DNA from: Streptomyces nigra | Lineage (GTDB): Bacteria > Actinomycetota > Actinomycetes > Streptomycetales > Streptomycetaceae | DNA: 64,000 bases | Reading direction: 5' to 3' | Assembly: GCF_003074055.1 (NCBI RefSeq) | Contig: NZ_CP029043.1 | Coordinates: 1,914,501 to 1,978,500 of the forward strand | In this document: positions 17,763-25,167 of the stretch, piece by piece | Layout of the letters: each line of letters begins with the position of its first letter | Numbering within the stretch: position 1 is the stretch's first letter | The notes under the pieces: generated by a model | The model's input: the letters and a program-made list of their open reading frames with translations, nothing else | Database searches by the model: none | What the model was told of the DNA's origin: nothing | Translations under genes and position numbers: made by a program

Positions 17763-17779
17763 CACTTACTTACTAAGTG
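17763..17779. promoter_or_regulatory. Inverted repeat in the bfr upstream region
   Basis: CACTTA-N5-TAAGTG forms a 17-bp inverted repeat, with ACTTACT repeated again at 17783-17789. It lies about 85 bp upstream of the bacterioferritin start in an otherwise featureless 175-bp divergent gap. It does not match the iron box found before bfd, so a different regulator is implied. Confidence 0.4.
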
Positions 17780-17861
17780 AAGACTTACTGGACGATCTTC
17801 GCGCCCGGTGGAATCATGCGGCGCATCCTGCCAGTCCCCCGCGTGGAAGGAGCCCGTAGCG

Positions 17862-18338
17862 ATGCAGGGCGACCCCGAGGTCCTCGAATTCCTCAACGAG
17901 CAGCTCACCGGTGAGCTCACCGCGATCAACCAGTACTGGCTGCACTACCGCATCCAGGACAACAAGGGCTGGACGAAGCTCGCGAAGTACACGCGGGAAG
18001 AGTCCATCGACGAGATGAAGCACGCGGACAAGCTCACCGAGCGCATCCTCATGCTCGACGGCCTGCCCAACTACCAGCGGCTCTTCCACGTCCGGGTCGG
18101 CCAGACGGTCACCGAGATGTTCCAGGCCGACCGGCAGGTGGAGGTGGAGGCGATCGACCGCCTCAAGCGCGGGATCGAGGTGATGCGCACCAAGGGCGAC
18201 ATCACGTCCGCGAACATCTTCGAGGAGATCCTGGCGGACGAGGAGCACCACATCGACTACCTGGACACCCAGCTGGAGCTCATCGAGAAGCTCGGCGAGG
18301 CGCTCTACATCGCCCAGCAGATCGAGCAGCCCAGCTAG
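17862..18338 (+). CDS. bfr: Bacterioferritin
   Basis: A 158-residue iron-storage subunit forming a 24-mer shell with a di-iron ferroxidase centre. The ligands are visible in N-E-Q-L-T-G-E-L, E-E-S-I-D-E-M-K-H-A-D and E-E-I-L-A-D-E-E-H-H, and Met in D-E-M-K-H is the heme ligand, making it a heme-containing Bfr rather than a ferritin. ATG 17862 follows a GGAAGGAG site. It converges with the Bfd gene, its expected redox partner. Confidence 0.96.
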   Translation: MQGDPEVLEFLNEQLTGELTAINQYWLHYRIQDNKGWTKLAKYTREESIDEMKHADKLTERILMLDGLPNYQRLFHVRVGQTVTEMFQADRQVEVEAIDRLKRGIEVMRTKGDITSANIFEEILADEEHHIDYLDTQLELIEKLGEALYIAQQIEQPS

Positions 18339-18356
18339 ATCCGGGGGCTGGGCGGA

Positions 18357-18581
18357 CTAGGCGGCGTCCTCGAGGTCGGAGACGACCGGACGGCCCTGGT
18401 CGGCGAGCTCGGGGCGGGGGCAGGCGCCCCGGCCCAGCAATGCCTGGATACGGCGCACGCACGATCCGCAGTCGGTGCCGGCCTTGCAGGCCGAGGCGAC
18501 CTGGCGGGGGGTGCAGGCGCCGTTCTCCGCGTGCTTCTTGACCTGCTGCTCGGTGATGCCGAAGCAACTGCAGACGTACAC
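18357..18581 (-). CDS. bfd: Bacterioferritin-associated ferredoxin (Bfd)
   Basis: A 74-residue [2Fe-2S] protein with C-x-C near the N-terminus (V-C-S-C-F-G) and C-x2-C in C-K-A-G-T-D-C-G-S-C, the Bfd cysteine pattern. Bfd reduces the ferric core of bacterioferritin to release iron. GTG 18581 is chosen because a GGGAGGTG site lies just upstream and the protein then starts M-Y-V-C-S-C, as in the family; an ATG at 18614 would add eleven Arg-rich residues. An iron box sits 45 nt upstream. Confidence 0.92.
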   Translation of the reverse strand: MYVCSCFGITEQQVKKHAENGACTPRQVASACKAGTDCGSCVRRIQALLGRGACPRPELADQGRPVVSDLEDAA

Positions 18582-18625
18582 GCGGTTCACCTCCCGACGG
18601 GGTCGATGTGCCATCCCCTGTTCGG

Positions 18626-18644
18626 TGAGGCAAACCTAACCTTA
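18626..18644. promoter_or_regulatory. DmdR1/IdeR-type iron box of bfd
   Basis: Read on the minus strand, TAAGGTTAGGTTTGCCTCA matches most positions of the actinobacterial iron-box consensus (TTAGGTTAGGCTAACCTAA). It lies immediately upstream of bfd, which should therefore be repressed under iron-replete conditions and induced when iron must be mobilised. Confidence 0.75.
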
Positions 18645-18669
18645 CCCGTCATGGCAGGAGCACAAAAGT

Positions 18670-18709
18670 GGGGTGGGGCATGGATCCTGTGTGATCCATG
18701 CCCCACCCC
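18670..18709 (-). terminator. Strong terminator downstream of aroH
   Basis: A perfect 17-bp stem (18670-18686 with 18693-18709) has a 6-nt loop and is followed on the minus strand by AAAAG-complementary T-rich sequence (CTTTTG). It lies 15 nt beyond the aroH stop and insulates bfd from aroH transcription. Confidence 0.85.
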
Positions 18710-18724
18710 CCATGATCGGGAAGA

Positions 18725-20077
18725 TCACTGGTCGCGGTACATCTCCGCGACGAGGAACGCCAGGTCCAGCGACTGGCTGCGGTTCAGCCGGGGGTCGCAG
18801 GCCGTCTCGTAGCGCTGGTGCAGATCGTCGACGAAGATCTCGTCGCCGCCGCCCACGCACTCGGTGACGTCGTCGCCGGTGAGCTCCACATGGATGCCGC
18901 CCGGGTGGGTGCCCAGCGACTTGTGGACCTCGAAGAAGCCCTTGACCTCGTCCAGCACGTCGTCGAAGCGGCGGGTCTTGTGCCCGGAGGCCGCCTCGAA
19001 GGTGTTGCCGTGCATCGGGTCGGTCACCCAGGCCACGGTGGCACCGGAGGCGGTGACCTTCTCGACCAGCTCGGGGAGCTTGTCCCGGATCTTGTCGGCG
19101 CCCATGCGGACGATGAAGGTCAGCCGGCCCGGCTCGCGCTCCGGGTCGAGGCGGTCGATGTACTGCAGCGCCTCCTCGGCCGTCGTCGTCGGGCCGAGCT
19201 TGATGCCGATGGGGTTGCGGATCCGCGAGGCGAACTCGATGTGCGCGCCGTCCAGCTGCCGGGTGCGCTCACCGATCCACACCATGTGCCCGGAGACGTC
19301 GTACAGGTGCCCGGTGCGGGAGTCGACCCTGGTCAGCGCGGACTCGTAGTCGAGCAGCAGGGCCTCGTGCGAGGCGTAGAACTCGACGGTCTTGAACTCC
19401 TCCGGGTCGGCCCCGCAGGCGTGCATGAAGTTCAGCGCCTGGTCGATCTCGCGGGCGAGCTGCTCGTAGCGCTGGCCGGAGGGGGACGACTTCACGAAGT
19501 CCTGGTTCCAGGCGTGCACCTGGCGCAGGTCGGCGTAGCCGCCAGTGGTGAAGGCGCGCACCAGGTTGAGCGTGGAGGCGGACGCGTTGTACATCCGCTT
19601 CAGGCGCTCGGGGTCCGGGACGCGGGCGTCCTCGGTGAAGTCGAAGCCGTTGACGGAGTCGCCGCGGTAGGTCGGCAGGGTGACGCCGTCCCGGGTCTCG
19701 GTCGGCTTCGAGCGCGGCTTCGAGTACTGGCCGGCGATCCGGCCGACCTTCACGACCGGCACCGAGGCGGCGTACGTCAGCACGGCGCCCATCTGGAGGA
19801 GGGTCTTGAGCTTGTTGCGGATGTGATCGGCGGACACGGCGTCGAACGCCTCGGCGCAGTCGCCGCCCTGGAGGAGGAACGCCTCTCCCTTGGCGACGGC
19901 CGCCAGCCGGGCGCGCAGCTGGTCGCACTCGCCCGCGAAGACGAGCGGCGGATACGACTCGAGGTCCGCGATCACTGCGCGCAGAGCCTCGGGGTCGGGG
20001 TACTCGGGCTGCTGCGCCGCGGGCAGGTTTCGCCAGGTGTTGCCAGCGCTCGGGCTGGTCTTAGCGTTCACGGTCAC
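18725..20077 (-). CDS. aroH: Class II 3-deoxy-7-phosphoheptulonate (DAHP) synthase
   Basis: A 450-residue plant/actinobacterial type DAHP synthase, the first step of the shikimate pathway. Diagnostic segments are P-L-V-F-A-G-E-C-D-Q-L, L-Q-G-G-D-C-A-E-A-F, P-T-Y-R-G-D-S-V-N-G, F-Y-A-S-H-E-A-L-L-L-D-Y-E and W-V-T-D-P-M-H-G-N-T. The open frame runs to 20215, but GTG 20077 gives the M-T-V-N-A-K-T start seen in Streptomyces and has TAATGT (20090-20085) exactly 7 nt upstream, indicating a leaderless mRNA. It is divergent from the trp leader and anthranilate synthase, so both ends of aromatic synthesis share one regulatory gap. Confidence 0.95.
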   Translation of the reverse strand: MTVNAKTSPSAGNTWRNLPAAQQPEYPDPEALRAVIADLESYPPLVFAGECDQLRARLAAVAKGEAFLLQGGDCAEAFDAVSADHIRNKLKTLLQMGAVLTYAASVPVVKVGRIAGQYSKPRSKPTETRDGVTLPTYRGDSVNGFDFTEDARVPDPERLKRMYNASASTLNLVRAFTTGGYADLRQVHAWNQDFVKSSPSGQRYEQLAREIDQALNFMHACGADPEEFKTVEFYASHEALLLDYESALTRVDSRTGHLYDVSGHMVWIGERTRQLDGAHIEFASRIRNPIGIKLGPTTTAEEALQYIDRLDPEREPGRLTFIVRMGADKIRDKLPELVEKVTASGATVAWVTDPMHGNTFEAASGHKTRRFDDVLDEVKGFFEVHKSLGTHPGGIHVELTGDDVTECVGGGDEIFVDDLHQRYETACDPRLNRSQSLDLAFLVAEMYRDQ

Positions 20078-20160
20078 GACCTCAACATTACGGGGTCGTG
20101 TCGGGCGTCCCGCCCCATGCCCAGCAATTGAGACACGGGGTACACCAGTCGGACATGCGG

Positions 20161-20166
20161 TAGGGT
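20161..20166 (+). promoter_or_regulatory. -10 box of the trp leader
   Basis: TAGGGT lies 7 nt before the ATG of the leader peptide, so the attenuator transcript begins at the leader start codon. No clear -35 element was found. Confidence 0.6.
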
Positions 20167-20173
20167 GCGTGGC

Positions 20174-20230
20174 ATGTTCGCGCACTCGATCCAGAACTGG
20201 TGGTGGACCGCTCATCCGGCGGCCCGCTGA
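20174..20230 (+). CDS. trpL: trp operon leader peptide with Trp-Trp-Trp
   Basis: The 19-codon frame encodes MFAHSIQNWWWTAHPAAR, with three consecutive tryptophan codons. It is followed by a GC-rich terminator hairpin and then the anthranilate synthase gene. This is the classical ribosome-mediated attenuation layout described for Streptomyces trpE: stalling at the Trp codons when charged tRNA-Trp is scarce should prevent terminator formation. Translation is probably leaderless. Confidence 0.9.
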   Translation: MFAHSIQNWWWTAHPAAR

Positions 20231-20252
20231 CTGCGCGTATCCAAGACTTCGC

Positions 20253-20286
20253 GAAGGCCGCCCGAGGGGCGGCCTTCGGTGTTTTC
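20253..20286 (+). terminator. trp attenuator terminator
   Basis: A perfect 11-bp stem (20253-20263 with 20267-20277) with a GAG loop is followed by GGTGTTTTCG. It lies 22 nt after the leader-peptide stop. The preceding segment 20231-20252 can compete for pairing as the antiterminator. Confidence 0.85.
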
Positions 20287-20322
20287 GGGGTCCGTTCCTC
20301 CCAGTGAGAGGGAACCGGACCC

Positions 20323-22202
20323 ATGCACCTGCTCGACCTGCTCGACGATCCCCGCCCGTTCGCCCTGCTGCGCCGTCGCGCGCCGGGCCACGACGAGAAC
20401 ACCGTGGAGGTCCTGCTCGGCCGCGTCGGCACCCGGGAGCGGCTCGCCGACCTCCCCGACGAGGGCCTCGCCCTCGTGCCCTTCCGGCAGATCAGGGAGC
20501 GCGGCTTCGACGTCCGCGACGACGGCACCCCGCTGACGGTGCTGACGCCCGAGCAGTCGTACACCGTGCCGCTGGACGACGCGCTGGCGCAGCTCCCGGC
20601 GCACGAGGTGCGGGTCGAGGGCGGCGGCTTCGACGTCGGCGACGAGGAGTACGCGGAGATCGTCGGGCGGGTGCTGGACGAGGAGATCGGGCGCGGCGAG
20701 GGCGCCAACTTCGTGATCCGGCGGACGTACGAGGGCCGGATCGAGGGGTTCTCCCGGGCCGACGCGCTGGCGCTGTTCCGGCGGCTGCTGGAGGGCGAGC
20801 GGGGCGCGTACTGGACGTTCGTCGTGCACACCGGGGAGCGGACACTGGTCGGGGCCAGCCCGGAGGTGCACGTGCGGATGTCGGGCGGCACGGTCGTGAT
20901 GAACCCGATCAGCGGGACCTACCGCTACCCCCCGAGGGCCCGACCCCGGAGCATCTGCTCGGCTTCCTCGCCGACGGCAAGGAGATCGAGGAGCTGTCGA
21001 TGGTGGTCGACGAGGAACTGAAGATGATGTGCACCGTCGGCGACATGGGCGGGGTCGTGATCGGGCCCCGGCTGAAGGAGATGGCCCATCTCGCGCACAC
21101 CGAGTACCAGTTGCGCGGGAAGTCCTCGCTGGACGCGCGGGAGGTGCTGCGGGAGACGATGTTCGCGGCGACCGTGACCGGCTCGCCGGTGCAGAACGCG
21201 TGCCGGGTCATCGAGCGGCACGAGTCCGGCGGGCGCGGCTACTACGCGGGCGCGCTGGCCCTGCTCGGACGGGACTCCGGCGGGGCGCAGACCCTGGACT
21301 CCCCCATCCTGATCCGCACCGCCGACATCGACGCCGACGGGCGGCTGCGGGTTCCGGTCGGCGCCACGCTGGTGCGCGGCTCGGACCCGGCCGGCGAGGT
21401 GGCCGAGACCCACGCGAAGGCGGCCGGGGTGCTGGCGGCCCTGGGCGTACGGCCGTCGCGGCCCGCGGCGGAGCACGCGCGCGTGCGGCTCGCCGACGAC
21501 CCGCGCGTACGGGCCGCGCTGGACGGGCGCCGGGCGTCGCTGGCCCCGTTCTGGCTGCGGATGCAGGAGCGGGGCGACGAGCTGACCGGTGACGCCCTGG
21601 TCGTGGACGGCGAGGACACCTTCACCGCGATGCTCGCGCATGTGCTGCGCGCGGGCGGCCTCGGGGTGAGCGTCCGGCGCTACGACGAGCCCGGGCTGCG
21701 GGAGGCGGTGCTCGCCCACGAGGGCCCGGTGGTGCTCGGCCCCGGCCCCGGCGACCCCTCCGACCTGGCCGACCCGAAGATGCGGCTGCTGCGGGACCTG
21801 ACCGCCGAGGTGCTCCGGCACCACCGGCACGGTGTGCTCGGGGTCTGCCTCGGCCATGAGCTGATCGCGGCCGAGCTGGGCCTGGACATCGTGCGCAAGG
21901 ACGTGCCGTACCAGGGCGCGCAGACCACGATCGACCTGTTCGGACGGCCGGAGACGGTCGGCTTCTACAACAGCTTCGTGGCGCGCTGCGACGACGAGGC
22001 GCTCCAGGAGCTGGCCGCGCACGGCGTCGAGGTCGGCCGGGCGGACAACGGCGAGGTGCACGCGCTGCGCGGGCCCGGCTTCGCCGGGGTGCAGTTCCAC
22101 CCCGAGTCGGTGCTGACGCTGAACGGCGCCGCCGTCGTCCGGGAGCTGGTGGCTCAGCTGCGGGGCACGAGCACGTTCTCCGAGCGGCGGCCGGCCGTGT
22201 AG
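20323..22202 (+). pseudogene. trpE: Fused anthranilate synthase (TrpE-TrpG), frame broken by one missing C
   Basis: The two-domain enzyme would make anthranilate from chorismate and glutamine. The TrpE part starts at ATG 20323 (M-H-L-L-D-L-L-D-D) and runs intact to N-P-I-S-G-T-Y-R-Y-P-P. At the C6 run 20928-20933 the frame shifts; the other frame continues E-G-P-T-P-E-H-L-L and reads on to 22202. That part holds the rest of the chorismate-binding domain (G-S-P-V-Q-N-A-C) and a class I glutamine amidotransferase with the C-L-G-H-E nucleophile and the F-H-P-E-S dyad. Adding one C, or a -1 ribosomal slip, restores a protein of 626 residues. Sequencing error, a true mutation or slippage cannot be separated here. 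If unrepaired, residues after 203 are lost and the strain would need another anthranilate synthase. Expression is under trpL attenuation. Confidence 0.9.
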
Positions 22203-23149
22203 TCGAGGACGTTGCGCACGGTGGTGTCGACGATCTGGCCGACGGCGTCCCGGGTGTAGTACGCCTGGTGCGAGGTGACCAGGACGTTGGGGAAGGTGAC
22301 CAGGCGGGCCAGGGTGTCGTCCTCGATGGCCTGGAGCGACTTGTCGAGGAAGAACAGGCCGGCCTCGGCCTCGTAGACGTCGAGGCCGACCCCGGTGAAG
22401 CGGCCCTCGCGCAGTTCGGCGACGAGGGCCGCGGTGTCGATGAGTCCGCCCCGGCTGGAGTTCACGAGGATCGCGTCGTCCTTCATCGTCTTCAGGGCGG
22501 CCGCGTCGATCAGCCTGCTGGTCTCGGGCATCAGCGGGATGTGCAGGCTGATCAGGTCGGACTCGGCCAGGAGCCGCTCCTTGGGGACGTACTTCATGCC
22601 GAGCTGCATACAGGCGGGGTTCTCGGCGACGTCCCAGCCCAGCAGCTTCATGCCGAACCCGTGGGCGATGCGGGAGAAGGCCTCGCCGATCTTCCCGGTG
22701 CCGAGGACGCCCCCGGTCCGGCCGTGCAGATCACGGCCCATCAGCCCGTCGAGGCGGAAGTCGAAGTCACGCGTGCGCGTGGAGGCGCGCACGATCCGGC
22801 GGTTCACCGCCATGGCGAGGGTCCAGGCGAACTCGGCCACCGAGTAGGGCGAGTAGTACGAGACGCGGGCGACGGTCAGGCCGAGGTCCGCGGCGACGTC
22901 GAGGTCGATGTTGTTGAAGCCGGTGGAGCGCTGGGCGACCATCCGGGTGCCGCCGGCCGCGAGGGCCCGCAGCACGGAGGCGCCCAGGTCGCAGTTGACG
23001 CTGGTGCAGACGATCTCGTGGCCGACCGCGATGGGGGCGGTGTCGTCGTTGAGGAAGACGTCCAGGCTGCGGACCTCGTGGTGGTCCCTGAAGGCCTGCT
23101 CGATCAGGGGTTTCTCGTCGGCCTGCACGCCGAACGCCACGATCTCCAA
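22154..23149 (-). CDS. D-2-hydroxyacid dehydrogenase (D-lactate dehydrogenase-like)
   Basis: A 331-residue NAD-dependent enzyme of the D-2-hydroxyacid dehydrogenase family. It has the G-V-L-G-T-G-K-I-G nucleotide motif, the catalytic Arg in N-S-S-R-G-G, the Glu in L-D-V-Y-E, and the catalytic His in S-H-Q-A-Y-Y-T, closest to fermentative D-lactate dehydrogenases. The longest frame starts at GTG 23197, but TATATT (about 23189-23184) looks like the -10 box inside that extension, so TTG 23149 with a GGGAG site is preferred. Its last 49 nt overlap the 3' end of the convergent anthranilate synthase gene. Confidence 0.85.
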   Translation of the reverse strand: MEIVAFGVQADEKPLIEQAFRDHHEVRSLDVFLNDDTAPIAVGHEIVCTSVNCDLGASVLRALAAGGTRMVAQRSTGFNNIDLDVAADLGLTVARVSYYSPYSVAEFAWTLAMAVNRRIVRASTRTRDFDFRLDGLMGRDLHGRTGGVLGTGKIGEAFSRIAHGFGMKLLGWDVAENPACMQLGMKYVPKERLLAESDLISLHIPLMPETSRLIDAAALKTMKDDAILVNSSRGGLIDTAALVAELREGRFTGVGLDVYEAEAGLFFLDKSLQAIEDDTLARLVTFPNVLVTSHQAYYTRDAVGQIVDTTVRNVLDYTAGRRSENVLVPRS

Positions 23150-23251
23150 GGCCGCTCCCGGCTCCGTAGGGGCTGTGGGCCGCAATATACGGCCCACAAC
23201 CCGTCACCGCCGGGCGGCCCCGGACCCGGCGGCGGTCAGCGATCGCCGGTC

Positions 23252-23313
23252 CAGCCGTCAGCCGTCAGCCGTCAGCCGTCAGCCGTCAGCCGTCAGCCGT
23301 CAGCCGTCAGCCG
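23252..23313. repeat. Heptanucleotide tandem repeat (CAGCCGT)8.9
   Basis: Eight perfect copies of CAGCCGT plus six bases of a ninth lie between the hydroxyacid dehydrogenase start and the pfkA stop. The pfkA stop codon TGA is part of the first unit on the minus strand. Because the unit is 7 nt and contains TGA, three consecutive copies place a stop in every frame. Copy number is expected to vary by slippage. Confidence 0.95.
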
Positions 23314-24335
23314 AAGAAGACGCCGACCTCGTCGTAGAGCTTCGGGTCGACCGTCTTCAGCTTCGCGGTCGCCTCGGCGATCGGGACGCGCACGATGTCC
23401 GTGCCGCGCAGGGCGACCATCGTGCCGAAGTCGCCGTCGCGGACCGCCTCGATGGCGTGCAGCCCGAAGCGGGTGGCGAGCCAGCGGTCGAAGGCGCTCG
23501 GGGTGCCGCCGCGCTGGATGTGCCCGAGGACGGTGGTGCGGGCCTCCTTGCCGGTGCGCTTCTCGATCTCCTTGGCCAGCCACTCGGCGACGCCGGAGAG
23601 CCGGACGTGCCCGAAGGAGTCGAGCGACTCGTCCTTGAGCACCATGTCGCCGTCCTGGGGCATGGCGCCCTCGGCGACCACCACGATCGGGGCGTACGAC
23701 GCCTTGAAGCGCGAGGTGATCCAGGCGCAGACCTTGTCGACGTCGAAGCGCTGCTCGGGGATGAGGATGACGTTGGCGCCGCCCGCCAGCCCGGAGTGCA
23801 GGGCGATCCAGCCGGCGTGACGGCCCATCACCTCGCAGACCAGGACGCGCATATGCGACTCGGCGGTGGTGTGCAGCCGGTCGATGGCCTCCGTCGCGAT
23901 GCCGACGGCGGTGTCGAAGCCGAAGGTGTAGTCGGTGGCGGACAGGTCGTTGTCGATGGTCTTCGGCACGCCCACGCAGGGCACGCCGTACTCGTCGGAC
24001 AGCCGGGCGGCGACCCCGAGGGTGTCCTCGCCGCCGATGGCGATGAGCGCCTCGACCTCCTGCTTGGCGAGGTTGTCCTTGATGCGCCGGATGCCGTCCT
24101 GTTCCTTCAGGGGGTTGGTGCGCGAGGAGCCGAGGATGGTGCCGCCGCGGGGCAGGATGCCGCGCACGGCGGGGATGTCGAGACGGATGGCGTCGTTCTC
24201 GAGCGGACCCCGCCAGCCGTCCCGGAAGCCGACGAAGTCGTAGCCGTACTCCTGGACGCCCTTGCGGACGACGGCCCGGATGACGGCGTTGAGACCGGGG
24301 CAGTCGCCGCCTCCGGTCAGTACTCCGACCCGCAT
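23307..24335 (-). CDS. pfkA: 6-phosphofructokinase
   Basis: A 342-residue group III phosphofructokinase of glycolysis. The N-terminus is V-L-T-G-G-G-D-C-P-G-L-N, the phosphoryl-donor loop reads I-G-G-E-D-T, and the substrate-binding segment is P-K-T-I-D-N-D-L. The Asp and Lys in these two loops occur at positions that mark PPi-dependent enzymes (E. coli numbering 104 and 124), yet the characterised S. coelicolor homologue uses ATP, so the donor is best called ATP by homology with reservation. Promoter -10 TAGCGT (24377-24372) lies downstream of a Crp-like dyad. Confidence 0.95.
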   Translation of the reverse strand: MRVGVLTGGGDCPGLNAVIRAVVRKGVQEYGYDFVGFRDGWRGPLENDAIRLDIPAVRGILPRGGTILGSSRTNPLKEQDGIRRIKDNLAKQEVEALIAIGGEDTLGVAARLSDEYGVPCVGVPKTIDNDLSATDYTFGFDTAVGIATEAIDRLHTTAESHMRVLVCEVMGRHAGWIALHSGLAGGANVILIPEQRFDVDKVCAWITSRFKASYAPIVVVAEGAMPQDGDMVLKDESLDSFGHVRLSGVAEWLAKEIEKRTGKEARTTVLGHIQRGGTPSAFDRWLATRFGLHAIEAVRDGDFGTMVALRGTDIVRVPIAEATAKLKTVDPKLYDEVGVFFG

Positions 24336-24371
24336 GGAAATGTCCCTTCGCCGCGGTTGCCTGGTGAGGCC

Positions 24372-24395
24372 ACGCTAATGGTGAGCCAGGTCACA
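24372..24395 (-). promoter_or_regulatory. pfkA -10 box with overlapping Crp-like dyad
   Basis: On the minus strand TGTGACCTGGCTCACC (24395-24380) is a GTG-N8-CAC dyad like Streptomyces Crp sites, and TAGCGT (24377-24372) follows. The dyad would sit between the -35 and -10 regions, which suits repression. The remaining gap to 24474 holds only the inverted repeat noted separately. Confidence 0.4.
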
Positions 24396-24443
24396 CAGCG
24401 ATGGGTCGGACCGGCAATTCCGGTGAACGGCCGGGGATTTGGC

Positions 24444-24458
24444 TTGACGGATCGTCAA
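24444..24458. repeat. Short perfect inverted repeat
   Basis: TTGACG-GAT-CGTCAA lies 16 nt beyond the stop of the macR-like gene. It may be a weak terminator or an operator. Its role cannot be told from sequence. Confidence 0.45.
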
Positions 24459-24474
24459 TCCGGCGACGCCCGGT

Positions 24475-25167
24475 TCACTCGTCGTCGAGGCCCCGCTCGA
24501 TCGCGTACCGCACCAGTTCCACCCGGTTGTGCAGCTGGAGCTTGCCGAGGGTGTTCTGGACGTGGTTCTGCACCGTGCGGTGCGAGATGACCAGGCGCTC
24601 GGCGATCTGCTTGTAGCTCAGGCCCTTCGCGACCAGCCGCAGCACCTCGGTCTCGCGGTCGGTGAGCTGCGGGGCGCCGGACCGGCCGGCCTCCTGCGCG
24701 GGCGGCGCCGGCTCCGAGGCCAGCCTGCGGTACTCGCCGAGGACCAGCCCGGCCAGGCCCGGCGTGAACACCGGGTCGCCGACGGCGGTACGGCGCACCG
24801 CGTCCAGCAGCTCCTCGGTCGACGCCGACTTCAGCAGATAGCCGGTCGCGCCGGACTTCACGGCCTCCAGGACGTCGGCGTGCTCGCCGCTCGCGGACAG
24901 CACCAGCACGCGCAGCGCGGGGTTGTGCGCGACGAGCTCCTTGCAGACCTGGACGCCGGGCTTCAAGGGCAGATTGAGGTCGAGCACCAGGACGTCGGGG
25001 GCGGCGGCCTTGGCGCGGCGCACCGCCTGCTCGCCGTCGCCCGCGGTGGCGACGACCTCGAAGCCCGACGCCCCGAGATCGCGGGCGACCGCGTCGCGCC
25101 ACATCGGGTGGTCGTCGACCACCATCACCCTGATCGGCTCCCGCCGCGCGGCCGTACCGTCCGTCAT
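24475..25167 (-). CDS. macR: LuxR/NarL-family response regulator (MacR-like)
   Basis: A 230-residue two-component response regulator. The receiver domain has the acidic pair in V-V-D-D-H-P, the phospho-acceptor Asp in L-V-L-D-L-N-L-P and the Lys in Y-L-L-K-S-A-S. The C-terminal LuxR helix-turn-helix is L-T-D-R-E-T-E-V-L-R-L-V-A-K-G-L. ATG 25167 overlaps the kinase stop by 4 nt (ATGA) and removes an Arg-rich extension of the longer frame. Position next to pfkA and the partner kinase match MacR of S. coelicolor, a regulator of morphogenesis and actinorhodin; the gene name rests on that synteny. Confidence 0.9.
   Translation of the reverse strand: MTDGTAARREPIRVMVVDDHPMWRDAVARDLGASGFEVVATAGDGEQAVRRAKAAAPDVLVLDLNLPLKPGVQVCKELVAHNPALRVLVLSASGEHADVLEAVKSGATGYLLKSASTEELLDAVRRTAVGDPVFTPGLAGLVLGEYRRLASEPAPPAQEAGRSGAPQLTDRETEVLRLVAKGLSYKQIAERLVISHRTVQNHVQNTLGKLQLHNRVELVRYAIERGLDDE

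Noticed and set aside
23252..23313. A CRISPR-like array
   Set aside because: The units are 7 bp with no spacers and there are no cas genes; it is a simple tandem repeat.
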